Shown: piece after piece, positions 1 to 6,073 of the stretch | How the letters are laid out: every line of letters begins with the position of its first letter | Position numbering within the stretch: position 1 is the first letter of the stretch | From: CAZPCZ01 sp964585225 | Lineage (GTDB): Bacteria; Patescibacteriota; Patescibacteriia; JACPHY01 | NCBI GenBank assembly: GCA_964585225.1 | Contig: CAZPCZ010000043.1 | Coordinates: 1 to 11,510, forward strand | Direction of reading: 5' to 3' | DNA: 11,510 nt | Notes under the pieces: generated by a model | What the model saw: the letters and a program-made list of their open reading frames with translations, nothing else | The model's database searches: none | Told to the model about the DNA's origin: nothing | Position numbers and translations under genes: made by a program

Positions 1-542
1 AGACGATGCTCCAGGGAGCGACCGGAGGCGCGAAAATCGCCGTACTCCTCAGTGACGGCGCGCTCGATGATGACCAGTACGTCTCGGGGAACAATGCGCC
101 AGCCGATGCGGCCGCAACAGCGCTGCGCGCACTGCCAGCGAGCCTCTTCACCGCGTTGATTGGACACTCGAATACGAGTAACCATGCTGCTCAGATGCGA
201 GAGTGGTCATCGGATCCTGACGACCGGTATTCCTTTGCCACGAACACGGATATCCAGCAGCTCTACCAGGCGTTCGCTGATGCGGTATCAACGGTGACGT
301 TCACGGTGTTCCAAGGGAACTTCGGTTTAGCGGCCGTGAAGCCAACGACGCGCGTATCGTTTGATGCGAATGATGTCACATTCTCTACCGTCGGTCTCGA
401 GCAGCTGTGCGACCGTCTTGACGGCGGGTTGGTAGAGACCCAGGTGAAGGTTCGTGCAGATTTCTTCGGCGCGTCCGGCGCAAAGGTGACCCTCCGTGAT
501 CCATACGCGAACATCTGCCCCGGCCCTCCGTGGAGACCGTAG
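1..542 (+). CDS. VWA-domain protein, C-terminal part (5' end outside window)
   Basis: The reading frame is open from the left edge (the first full codon is at 3) and stops with TAG at 540-542, so only the C-terminal part of the protein is present. The visible piece reads like the second half of a von Willebrand factor A domain: a buried strand KIAVLLSDGALDD whose Asp fits a metal-site (MIDAS) loop position, a later strand FTALIGHSN, then an acidic DDRYSFATNTDIQQLYQAFADAV segment typical of the last VWA helix. About 80 further residues with a beta-rich look follow. VWA proteins usually bind protein ligands through a metal ion, commonly at the cell surface. The two TSP3-repeat membrane proteins immediately downstream fit a surface cluster, but the ligand is unknown. 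The ATG at 6 is internal to the domain and is not the real start. Confidence 0.7.
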   Translation, partial: TMLQGATGGAKIAVLLSDGALDDDQYVSGNNAPADAAATALRALPASLFTALIGHSNTSNHAAQMREWSSDPDDRYSFATNTDIQQLYQAFADAVSTVTFTVFQGNFGLAAVKPTTRVSFDANDVTFSTVGLEQLCDRLDGGLVETQVKVRADFFGASGAKVTLRDPYANICPGPPWRP

Positions 543-546
543 AAAG

Positions 547-555
547 TGTTATACT
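547..555 (+). promoter_or_regulatory. Candidate extended -10 promoter for the TSP3-protein gene
   Basis: TGTTATACT matches the sigma70 extended -10 pattern (TGnTATAAT) with one mismatch. It sits 28 bp before the ATG at 583, just after the stop of the VWA gene. I see no convincing -35 box at 16-18 bp, which extended -10 promoters can dispense with. A start of transcription near 562 would leave a leader of about 20 nt with no Shine-Dalgarno motif. The 12-mer AAAGTGTTATAC at 543-554 also fits a pattern shared with the two copies of the 40-bp repeat further downstream. Confidence 0.4.
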
Positions 556-582
556 CCTTGCATACTCTTCACCAACGCACAT

Positions 583-1293
583 ATGCCAGAACCAGGAACT
601 CCACCAGCAGCTGCCCCTCCGCCGCCACCTCCGACGACGGGAGGTATGCCTGCACCGGGAGGGCCGCCGGCGCCATCGAACCTCCCGACCACAGAGCCCG
701 TGGACATCTTCGCCGGCGTGAAGGAGCCGAGCGTGGGTACGCCCGGGCCAGCGACGTCGGTCCCGCCAATCGGCGAGCAGGCCGCCCGCGGTGGGCTCGT
801 GAAGAAGCTCCTCCTCATCGGCGGGATCGCCGTGCTCCTCGTTGTCATCGGCATCGTCGTGTGGCTCGTCTTCTTCCGCGGCGGGGGTGGAGAGGTGACC
901 GCGCCGAGCGCGGTCATCCCGAGCGAGTCCGCCGAAGACGGAGGAGCCGAGGGAACTCCCACGTCTCCGGAACCGTCTCCCGCGCCGACACCGTCACCGG
1001 AGCCGACGCTAGCTCCGGTCGGACCTCCGGTCTCTGACCCCCAACCTCCACCGGTGACGGATACCGACGGCGACGGTCTCTCGGACGCGGAAGAGGAGCA
1101 GCTCGGGACGAACGCGCAGTCCGCAGATTCCGACGCTGATGGCCTCGCGGACCGCGACGAGGTGAAGGTGTACCAGACCGATCCCTTGAACAAGGATACG
1201 GACGGCGACACGTACCCCGATGGCAGCGAGGTGCAGAAGGGGTACAACCCGAAGGGGAGCGGGCTCCTCTTCGAGGTTCCTCCAGCGCAGTAA
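583..1293 (+). CDS. Membrane-anchored protein with proline-rich tails and three TSP3-type calcium repeats
   Basis: The predicted product has 236 residues. Residues 1-70 are a Pro/Gly/Ala-rich segment, about 75-98 form one strongly hydrophobic helix preceded by two Lys, about 105-158 are a Pro/Ser/Thr/Glu linker, and about 160-216 hold three DxDxDGxxDxxE calcium-binding loops (DTDGDGLSDAEE, DSDADGLADRDE, DTDGDTYPDGSE) of the thrombospondin type 3 / EF-hand-like kind. The likely topology is a cytoplasmic N-terminus with the calcium repeats outside. The frame is open further upstream to an ATG at 496, but that stretch overlaps the end of the VWA gene, so the ATG at 583 is preferred. No Shine-Dalgarno is visible. 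Its molecular role is not known. A structural or adhesive surface role beside the VWA protein is inference. Confidence 0.8.
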   Translation: MPEPGTPPAAAPPPPPPTTGGMPAPGGPPAPSNLPTTEPVDIFAGVKEPSVGTPGPATSVPPIGEQAARGGLVKKLLLIGGIAVLLVVIGIVVWLVFFRGGGGEVTAPSAVIPSESAEDGGAEGTPTSPEPSPAPTPSPEPTLAPVGPPVSDPQPPPVTDTDGDGLSDAEEEQLGTNAQSADSDADGLADRDEVKVYQTDPLNKDTDGDTYPDGSEVQKGYNPKGSGLLFEVPPAQ

Positions 1294-1308
1294 ACCATCG
1301 AACGCTTC

Positions 1309-2322
1309 ATGCCGGACGAGCAGAAACCAACACCGAGGTTCTACGTCATGCCAGAACAATTTCTGGCCTTGACGCGTTCTGCTGGCTTGCCATTGCCGAA
1401 AGCACCGCCACCGCCGGTGCAGCCCCAAGCGCCAAGCCCCAAGCCTCAAGCTCCGCCAACTCCAGCACCCGCACCCATCGCTCCTCAGACCTCAGACCTC
1501 AAGTCTCAGACCCCGCCGCTCGGCCCCGGCATCCCCATGGAGGAGGGGAAGCGGAAGATGGTCGTGATCTGGGGTATCGTGGGCGGCGTCATTCTCATCG
1601 GTGGCGGTCTCGCCGCATTTTTCGCGCTCCGATCCGTGAAGCCACCGACGCCACCGGCTCCACGACCTACCGCGCCGATCAACGCCGCACCAGTGAACGT
1701 CGCTCCGACTCCACCGCCTCCACCGACGAATATCGCACCGCCTGCGCCTGAGCCAGGGCCCGAGCCAGAGCCCGCGCCCGCAGCAGATAAGGACACCGAT
1801 GCCGACGGGCTCACCGATGCGGAGGAGCTTCTCATCGGGACGGACATCGGACTCGCGGATAGCGACGGCGACTCCTACGCGGATGCACTCGAGCTCGCAA
1901 ATCTCTACAATCCCGCTGGCGTTGCCCCGCAGCGGATTCTCGACGCCGGGCTCGTCTACGAGTACGAGCATCCGACGCAGGGGTGGAAGATGTATATTCC
2001 ACGCGCGTGGTCTATCGCCGCGACCGACCAGGAGCAGCAGGAACTCGTCGTGACGACGCAGGCGAGCGGGGAGTCGTTCACCATCACGAACCGTGGTGCA
2101 GAAATCGGAGCATCGCTCTGTGAGGGGCTCGCGGATATGCAGACGAAGCGAGGAGCGAATGGGTGTCGGAATCCAAGTGCACCGATTGCCGTGATTGGGC
2201 TTCCACTTGGGAACGCGCTTTCGATTGAGCACCACGTCGCAACCCCATCTGCGCGCTACCCCCACATCTTCGACATGATGGTGCAGAGCTTCGCGGTGCC
2301 GCCGGTGCCAAACGCCCCATGA
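1309..2322 (+). CDS. Second TSP3-repeat membrane protein with a C-terminal globular domain
   Basis: The product has 337 residues and the same plan as its upstream neighbour: a proline-rich N-terminus (about 25-75), one transmembrane helix (about 84-107), a Pro/Glu-rich stalk (about 111-160) and two calcium-binding loops (162-173 and 184-195). It differs in an added domain of about 120 residues (215-330) beginning LVYEYEHPTQGWKMYIPRAW. That start resembles the 'xYGFSFxYPxxW' opening of small surface domains; I do not assign a family. The gene follows its neighbour by 15 bp, and its TGA overlaps the ybeY ATG (ATGA), which suggests translational coupling. Two stretches of the N-terminal linker are encoded by 7-bp repeat arrays. 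The pair looks like a duplication that diverged, with the extra domain gained or lost. Function is unknown. Confidence 0.8.
   Translation: MPDEQKPTPRFYVMPEQFLALTRSAGLPLPKAPPPPVQPQAPSPKPQAPPTPAPAPIAPQTSDLKSQTPPLGPGIPMEEGKRKMVVIWGIVGGVILIGGGLAAFFALRSVKPPTPPAPRPTAPINAAPVNVAPTPPPPPTNIAPPAPEPGPEPEPAPAADKDTDADGLTDAEELLIGTDIGLADSDGDSYADALELANLYNPAGVAPQRILDAGLVYEYEHPTQGWKMYIPRAWSIAATDQEQQELVVTTQASGESFTITNRGAEIGASLCEGLADMQTKRGANGCRNPSAPIAVIGLPLGNALSIEHHVATPSARYPHIFDMMVQSFAVPPVPNAP
1426..1453 (+). repeat. Degenerate 7-bp tandem repeat (CAAGCNC x4) within the coding region
   Basis: CAAGC recurs at 1426, 1433, 1440 and 1447, exactly every 7 bp. It encodes part of the proline-rich linker (around QAPSPKPQAP) of the second TSP3 protein, where extra residues would be harmless. 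Confidence 0.75.
1484..1511 (+). repeat. 7-bp tandem repeat (CTCAGAC, 4 units) within the coding region
   Basis: The units at 1484, 1491, 1498 and 1505 read CTCAGAC, CTCAGAC, CTCAAGT, CTCAGAC. It lies about 30 bp after the CAAGCNC array, in the same unstructured linker (QTSDLKSQ), and uses a different unit sequence. Confidence 0.8.
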
Positions 2323-2819
2323 GTATTGATGTGGCTCGTCTCGTCCGTGTTCCGATTTCCGACGCGGCCGTTCGTCGGGTGGTCGCCACGACCGTCCGCA
2401 CGATTCGTCAACGTGTTTGGCGTGCTCACGACTCACGACTCACGACTCACGACTCGGTTTCCGTCGCCTTCATCGGTCCAGCGCGCATGCGCACGCTCAA
2501 CCGGACATACCACGAGGAAGATCGGGTGACGGACGTCCTCGCGTTTCCCGCGGGGGAACGCGAGGAAACTCGAAACTCGAAACTCGAAACTCGAAACAAA
2601 TCCAAAGGTCAAATTTCGAAATTCGGAGAACTGGTCCTTTGCCCCTCCTACGTTCGTCGTCAAGCCGCGCGCGCTGGTGAACCGTTCCGACGGGAGCTGA
2701 CCCGCGTGCTTGTGCACGGCATGCTGCACCTCCTCGGGTACGACCACCGGCGACCGCGCGAGGCTGAAGAGATGTTCCGTCTCCAGGAACGCATCGTCGC
2801 TCGCATCGACATTCCGTGA
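2319..2819 (+). CDS. ybeY: Endoribonuclease / rRNA maturation factor YbeY with in-frame repeat insertions
   Basis: YbeY is a zinc-dependent endoribonuclease that takes part in 16S rRNA 3'-end maturation and ribosome quality control. The signature is HGMLHLLGYDH at 133-143, with zinc ligands His133, His137 and His143. Other family landmarks are VSVAFIGPARMRTLNRTY, TDVLAFP and GELVLCPSYVRRQA. The product has 166 residues, a normal length only because the rest is compact. Two segments are foreign to the family: residues about 36-46 (AHDSRLTTHDS), encoded by a CTCACGA array, and residues about 80-101, encoded by an AAACTCG array plus an AT-rich stretch. Both fall where the family has loops and both keep the frame, so the enzyme may well be active. 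The ATG overlaps the stop of the upstream gene (ATGA), implying coupled translation. Confidence 0.93.
   Translation: MSIDVARLVRVPISDAAVRRVVATTVRTIRQRVWRAHDSRLTTHDSVSVAFIGPARMRTLNRTYHEEDRVTDVLAFPAGEREETRNSKLETRNKSKGQISKFGELVLCPSYVRRQAARAGEPFRRELTRVLVHGMLHLLGYDHRRPREAEEMFRLQERIVARIDIP
2425..2455 (+). repeat. CTCACGA 7-bp tandem array inside ybeY
   Basis: There are four exact CTCACGA units (2425, 2432, 2439, 2446) followed by CTC. Because 7 is not a multiple of 3, successive units are read in different frames and encode the mixed peptide AHDSRLTTHDS. The array sits between the N-terminal helix and the first core strand of YbeY. Confidence 0.92.
2536..2566 (+). repeat. GC-rich 14-bp hairpin inside ybeY abutting the AAACTCG array
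   Basis: Bases 2536-2549 pair with 2553-2566 around a 3-base loop, with one T-G wobble. The left arm encodes part of the conserved TDVLAFP motif, so this arm existed before any insertion and the complementarity may be partly chance. It ends exactly where the AAACTCG array begins. Confidence 0.55.
2566..2597 (+). repeat. AAACTCG 7-bp tandem array inside ybeY
   Basis: There are four exact AAACTCG units (2566, 2573, 2580, 2587) plus AAAC. An AT-rich stretch with further echoes (CAAATTTCGAAATTCG near 2610-2625) follows. It encodes the low-complexity segment ETRNSKLETRN in a variable loop of YbeY. Confidence 0.92.
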
Positions 2820-2830
2820 TCTCGTGATTT

Positions 2831-2923
2831 CATTGTTTTCATTCGCTTCGCTCACTCCATTGCTGCATTGTTCGATTGCTGATCGCCAACGAAACAATGA
2901 AACAATGGAGCAATGGAACAATG
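2831..2923 (+). repeat. Octamer repeat in inverted arms between ybeY and dgkA
   Basis: CAATG recurs at 2895, 2903, 2911 and 2919 (period 8, units such as CAATGGAG). The opposite arm carries the complement, CATTG, at 2831, 2858 and 2866, with GATTG at 2874, again on an 8-bp period. The arms can fold back into a long imperfect hairpin with its loop near 2880-2893. This element fills the junction; its right arm ends on the probable dgkA start codon and also contains the only Shine-Dalgarno-like bases (GGAG, 2907-2910). Confidence 0.8.
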
Positions 2924-3277
2924 TCGTCGCTCCGTCAATTCACCAAGAGTTTCCGTTTCGCCCTCCGCGGCCTCTGGCTCGTCTACCGGCACGAGCAGAA
3001 CTTTCGCATCCAGCTCATCGCGTACATTGCGGTGCTCGCCCTCGCTGCGTTCCTTCGGGTGCAGCCATGGGGGCTCGTCGCGATCGTCCTTGCCGGCGGC
3101 ATCGTCCTCGTGCTAGAGTGCATCAACAGCGCGGTGGAGCGGCTCCTCGACCTCGTCCAGCCGCGGCTCCATGGGTACGTACGGGAGATCAAGGACATCA
3201 TGGCCGCCGCAGTCCTCGTCGCCTCCGTGAGCGCCGCGCTCATCGGCATCGCCATCCTCGTACCGTACTTTTGGTAG
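2921..3277 (+). CDS. dgkA: Diacylglycerol/undecaprenol kinase (DgkA family)
   Basis: This is a small integral-membrane lipid kinase of 118 residues that phosphorylates diacylglycerol or undecaprenol, feeding lipid recycling or the cell-wall carrier pool. Family marks are the N-terminal amphipathic stretch FRFALRGLWLVYRHEQNFRIQL, the catalytic/metal motif ECINSAVERLLDLV (family ExxNSAxE) and the following KDIMAAAVL (family KDxAAGAVL). Three hydrophobic helices are evident, the usual number. In-frame start codons at 2876 and 2897 lie inside the octamer repeat and would add a low-complexity tail (MKQWSNGT). The ATG at 2921 gives the normal family start and has GGAG ten bases upstream. Gram-positive-type and undecaprenol-specific members cannot be told apart here. 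Confidence 0.9.
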   Translation: MSSLRQFTKSFRFALRGLWLVYRHEQNFRIQLIAYIAVLALAAFLRVQPWGLVAIVLAGGIVLVLECINSAVERLLDLVQPRLHGYVREIKDIMAAAVLVASVSAALIGIAILVPYFW

Positions 3278-3280
3278 CAA

Positions 3281-3337
3281 AGTGAAGAGTGACGAGTGAA
3301 ACAACTCATAACTCTTCCCTCATACCTCTTAACTTTC
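3281..3337 (+). repeat. 7-bp repeats in inverted arms between dgkA and ftsA
   Basis: The left arm has AGTGAAG, AGTGACG, AGTGAAA at 3281, 3288 and 3295. The right arm has AACTCAT, AACTCTT, CCCTCAT, ACCTCTT, AACTTTC at 3303, 3310, 3317, 3324 and 3331. Bases 3281-3297 pair with 3304-3320 with about four mismatches around a short loop. It occupies the whole junction, and the ftsA ATG follows at once with no Shine-Dalgarno. Confidence 0.8.
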
Positions 3338-3338
3338 T

Positions 3339-4580
3339 ATGAGGGATCTCATCTGCGGCCTCGACGTCGGCTCCCGCTCCATTCGCATGATTGCGGGGGA
3401 GCTTGTCGATAGTCCACGGAACATTCGCATCATTGGTGCCGCGGAGGTTGCCGCGGACGGGATTCGGCGTGGGACGGTGACGAGCATGGAGGATGCGGTC
3501 GCGTGCATCGGGCAAGCATCCGAGCAGCTCGAGCGGATGATCGGCGATGGCGTCCGATCCGTGTGGGTGAGCGTGAGCGGGCCGTACGTCTCGACGCGCG
3601 GCTCGCGTGGCGTCGTCGCGGTCGCGCGGACCGATGGGGAAGTGCAGGCGGGAGACATCGAGCGCGCGCTCGAAGCGGCGCGTGCGGGCGCGACGCCGCC
3701 GAACTTCGAGGTGCTCCACATTATCCCGCGGTCGTACGTCCTCGACCACCAGAGTGGCGTGCGCGATCCCATCGGCATGACGGGTGCGCGGCTCGAGGTC
3801 GAGGCGTCTATCATCCAGGCGCTCTCGACGCACATCCGGAACCTCACGAAGTCCATCTTCCAGTCCGGGCTCGAGGTTGACGACCTCGTCCTCGGCATCC
3901 TCGCAACGGCCGAAGCGGTCACGACGCCGCGGCAGCGCGAGCTCGGCGTCGCGGTCGTGAACATCGGCGCGACGACGACCTCGCTCGTCGTCGAGGAGGA
4001 TGGCGACGTCATCCACCTCGCCGTCATTCCGGTCGGTGCGGAACACATCACGTCGGACATCGCGATCGGCCTCCGGATTTCCCTCGACCATGCGGAGCGC
4101 TTGAAGCTCGCAGTCGGGACCGCCGCGACGCGCGGGGTGAAGAAGCAGGAGGAGGTTGATCTCTCCGAGGAGGCGGATGAGCCGCACCGGGTGTCGCGGA
4201 AGTACGTTGCGGAGATCATCGAGGCGCGGACCGAGGAGATCTTCGAGCTCGTCGATCGCGAGCTCACCACTGCAGGTCGGAGCGGCTCGCTGCCGGCCGG
4301 CGTCATCCTCGTCGGCGGCGGTGCGAAGCTCCCAGGCGTCACCGACGTTGCGAAGCGGAAGCTCCGGTTGCCGGTTGAGATCGGGAAGCCCGTCGGTGTG
4401 GATAGCGTCGTCGAACGCGCATTCGATCCGACGTTCGCAACTGCGGTCGGACTCATCGTGTGGGGCGCCTCCGCGGGGACGACGACGGGACGGAAGCACT
4501 CGTTCGTTCAGACGATGTTCCGTCCACTGAACACATTAGTTGATCGCACGCGGCACTTCGTCCGCGGCGTGTTCTCTTGA
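3339..4580 (+). CDS. ftsA: Cell division protein FtsA
   Basis: FtsA is the actin-fold protein that tethers FtsZ filaments to the membrane and recruits the divisome. The product has 413 residues, within the normal range. The phosphate-1 loop is GLDVGSRSIRMI (7-18), the FtsA-specific 1C subdomain lies at about 80-165, the phosphate-2 loop is VVNIGATTTSLVV (206-218), and the adenosine motif is GVILVGGGAKLPGV (321-334). The C-terminus FRPLNTLVDRTRHFVRGVFS is a basic amphipathic tail of the membrane-targeting kind. Residue 208 is Asn where actin-fold ATPases usually carry Asp (DxGxxT), which could weaken hydrolysis. The start has no Shine-Dalgarno; it directly follows a 7-bp repeat block. A Rho-independent terminator follows the stop, separating it from ftsZ. 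Confidence 0.95.
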   Translation: MRDLICGLDVGSRSIRMIAGELVDSPRNIRIIGAAEVAADGIRRGTVTSMEDAVACIGQASEQLERMIGDGVRSVWVSVSGPYVSTRGSRGVVAVARTDGEVQAGDIERALEAARAGATPPNFEVLHIIPRSYVLDHQSGVRDPIGMTGARLEVEASIIQALSTHIRNLTKSIFQSGLEVDDLVLGILATAEAVTTPRQRELGVAVVNIGATTTSLVVEEDGDVIHLAVIPVGAEHITSDIAIGLRISLDHAERLKLAVGTAATRGVKKQEEVDLSEEADEPHRVSRKYVAEIIEARTEEIFELVDRELTTAGRSGSLPAGVILVGGGAKLPGVTDVAKRKLRLPVEIGKPVGVDSVVERAFDPTFATAVGLIVWGASAGTTTGRKHSFVQTMFRPLNTLVDRTRHFVRGVFS

Positions 4581-4610
4581 CGATGCAGTTTGACGTCCAT
4601 GCGGTTGAGC

Positions 4611-4641
4611 GGTAGCTTCTGTAGTAGGAGCTACCATTTTT
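4611..4641 (+). terminator. Rho-independent terminator after ftsA
   Basis: GGTAGCTTCT (4611-4620) pairs with AGGAGCTACC (4626-4635), a 10-bp stem with one T-G wobble and a 5-base loop, followed by ATTTTTC. It begins 31 bp after the ftsA stop. It should end or attenuate the upstream transcript, so ftsZ probably has its own promoter or receives only read-through. Confidence 0.75.
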
Positions 4642-4663
4642 CGTTACCACCGAAATAGGTGAA

Positions 4664-4745
4664 CATCCGAATGATCCGAATTTCATCCGAATGCCACGAA
4701 TAGGATTGTATTCGGAGCATTCGGATGCATTCGTAGATTCGGATG
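4664..4745 (+). repeat. Long inverted repeat of CCGAAT units upstream of ftsZ
   Basis: The left arm contains CATCCGAAT-type units (4664, 4673, 4684) and ACGAAT (4696). The right arm contains ATTCGG at 4710, 4719 and 4737 and ATTCGT at 4729. The arms pair in blocks: 4664-4672 with 4737-4745 (9 bp), 4677-4681 with 4729-4733 (5 bp), 4684-4693 with 4718-4727 (10 bp), and 4697-4701 with 4710-4714 (5 bp), closing an 8-base loop. Spacing of units is 8-11 bp. It ends 14 bp before the ftsZ ATG and separates the ftsA terminator from ftsZ. Confidence 0.88.
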
Positions 4746-4759
4746 TGCATCCACCTCGT

Positions 4760-5989
4760 ATGGGTGAAGTCAAACCCGGGATCGACACGTTCGCGAAGAT
4801 CAAGGTCATCGGCGTGGGCGGCAGCGGCGGGTCCGCATTGAATCGGATGATCCGCGCGAAGCTCCGCGGCGTGGAGTTCATCGCCGCGAACACGGATCTC
4901 CAGGCGCTCCACCACAACCTCGCCTCGACGAAGGTGCACCTCGGAAAGACGATCACGCGGGGCCTCGGCTCTGGCATGGACCCGGAGGTTGGCCGGCGCG
5001 CTGCCGAGGAAAGCGAGAATGAGATCCGAGACGTCCTGAAGGGGACGGACATGGTATTCGTGACGTGCGGGCTCGGCGGCGGAACGGGATCCGGCGCCGC
5101 GCCGCTCATCGCGGAGACCGCTCGCGACCTCGGGTGCCTGACGATCGGCGTCGTCACGAAGCCGTTCGGCTTCGAAGGCGCGCAGCGGCGGGGGATCGCG
5201 GAGCATGCGTACGATGAGCTCCGCGAACGTGTGGATGCGCTCATCACGATCCCGAATGACCGCATCCTCTCGATCATTGACAAGAAGACCTCGCTCCTCG
5301 ACGCGTTCGAGATCGTGGATGACATCCTCAAGCAGGGCGTCCGCGGTATCGCGGAGCTCATCACGACGCCGGGGCTCATCAACGTGGATTTCGCCGACGT
5401 GAAGGCGATCATGCGCGACGCGGGATCTGCGCTCATGGGGATCGGTGTCGCGAGCGGGGAGCAGCGGGCCGTCGAGGCGGCGAAGGCGGCGGTGTCGAGC
5501 CCGCTCCTCGAGGTATCGATTGATGGCGCGCGCGGCATCCTCTTCACGGTCACGGGCGGACCGAACCTCACGATGCACGAGGTTCATGACGCGGCGCAGG
5601 TCATCACGGGTTCCGCGGATCCGAACGCGAAGATCATCTTCGGAACGACGATCGATGAGTCGCTCAAGGACGAGGTGCGCGTGACGGTCGTCGCGACGGG
5701 GTTCGACGCCGTGTACCAACCGCATGCGCCAGGCGCTACGGAAACGCTCCTCGATCGGCCGTCGTACCGCGCGCCAAAGTACTTCGGGAAGATTGCGGAG
5801 GTGATGCACGGGCCCGCCTTCGGCGGATCCCCTGCAGGCGGAAAGACGCGTGAGCCAGAGCGGGTGCCGGCGACGAGGGCACGGGCGGGCCGGAAGGGGG
5901 TCGCCGAGGAGGTTATCGCCCCGGCAACCGTCGGCGCATCTTCAGACGAAATCGAAATTCCCGCATTCATCCGCCGCAAGCTCGGCTGA
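4760..5989 (+). CDS. ftsZ: Cell division GTPase FtsZ
   Basis: FtsZ is the tubulin-like GTPase that forms the division ring. The product has 409 residues from the chosen start. Motifs in order are IKVIGVGGSGGSALNRM (14-30), NTDLQAL (44-50), the tubulin signature GGGTGSG (106-112) and the T7 synergy loop NVDFADVK (208-215) that completes the catalytic site of the next subunit. A variable linker covers about 323-395, and the C-terminal peptide DEIEIPAFIRRKLG (396-409) is the docking site for FtsA. The frame is open to an ATG at 4691, but that lies inside the upstream inverted repeat and gives an unnatural N-terminus; 4760 gives the expected MGEVKPGIDTFAKIKV. There is no Shine-Dalgarno (the upstream bases are CCACCTCGT). 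Confidence 0.96.
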   Translation: MGEVKPGIDTFAKIKVIGVGGSGGSALNRMIRAKLRGVEFIAANTDLQALHHNLASTKVHLGKTITRGLGSGMDPEVGRRAAEESENEIRDVLKGTDMVFVTCGLGGGTGSGAAPLIAETARDLGCLTIGVVTKPFGFEGAQRRGIAEHAYDELRERVDALITIPNDRILSIIDKKTSLLDAFEIVDDILKQGVRGIAELITTPGLINVDFADVKAIMRDAGSALMGIGVASGEQRAVEAAKAAVSSPLLEVSIDGARGILFTVTGGPNLTMHEVHDAAQVITGSADPNAKIIFGTTIDESLKDEVRVTVVATGFDAVYQPHAPGATETLLDRPSYRAPKYFGKIAEVMHGPAFGGSPAGGKTREPERVPATRARAGRKGVAEEVIAPATVGASSDEIEIPAFIRRKLG

Positions 5990-5992
5990 ACG

Positions 5993-6069
5993 GCAGCAGA
6001 GCAGCAGAGCAGCAGAGCAGCAGCGCTCCCGGAGCCCTGTTGCCGCCTGCCCTCCTGCCCTGCTGCTTT
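5993..6069 (+). repeat. Octamer CAGCAGAG array with complementary arm between ftsZ and nrdR
   Basis: CAGCAGAG is repeated at 5994, 6002 and 6010, with a fourth partial unit at 6018. The opposite arm, about 6044-6069, carries CTG at 6047, 6055 and 6063, also every 8 bp. The arms pair imperfectly; the best block is 6001-6007 with 6060-6066, then further short blocks toward the loop. It fills the junction from just after the ftsZ stop to just before the nrdR start. Confidence 0.8.
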
Positions 6070-6073
6070 CTGT

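Noticed and set aside
2425..2597. CRISPR-like array
   Set aside because: The 7-bp units are contiguous with no spacers; these are microsatellite-type arrays in coding sequence.
3306..4499. Long minus-strand open frames opposite ftsA, and similar ones opposite ftsZ, htrA and prfB
   Set aside because: They mirror strongly supported plus-strand genes in GC-rich DNA, are rich in Arg/Asp/Ser and show no recognisable domain.
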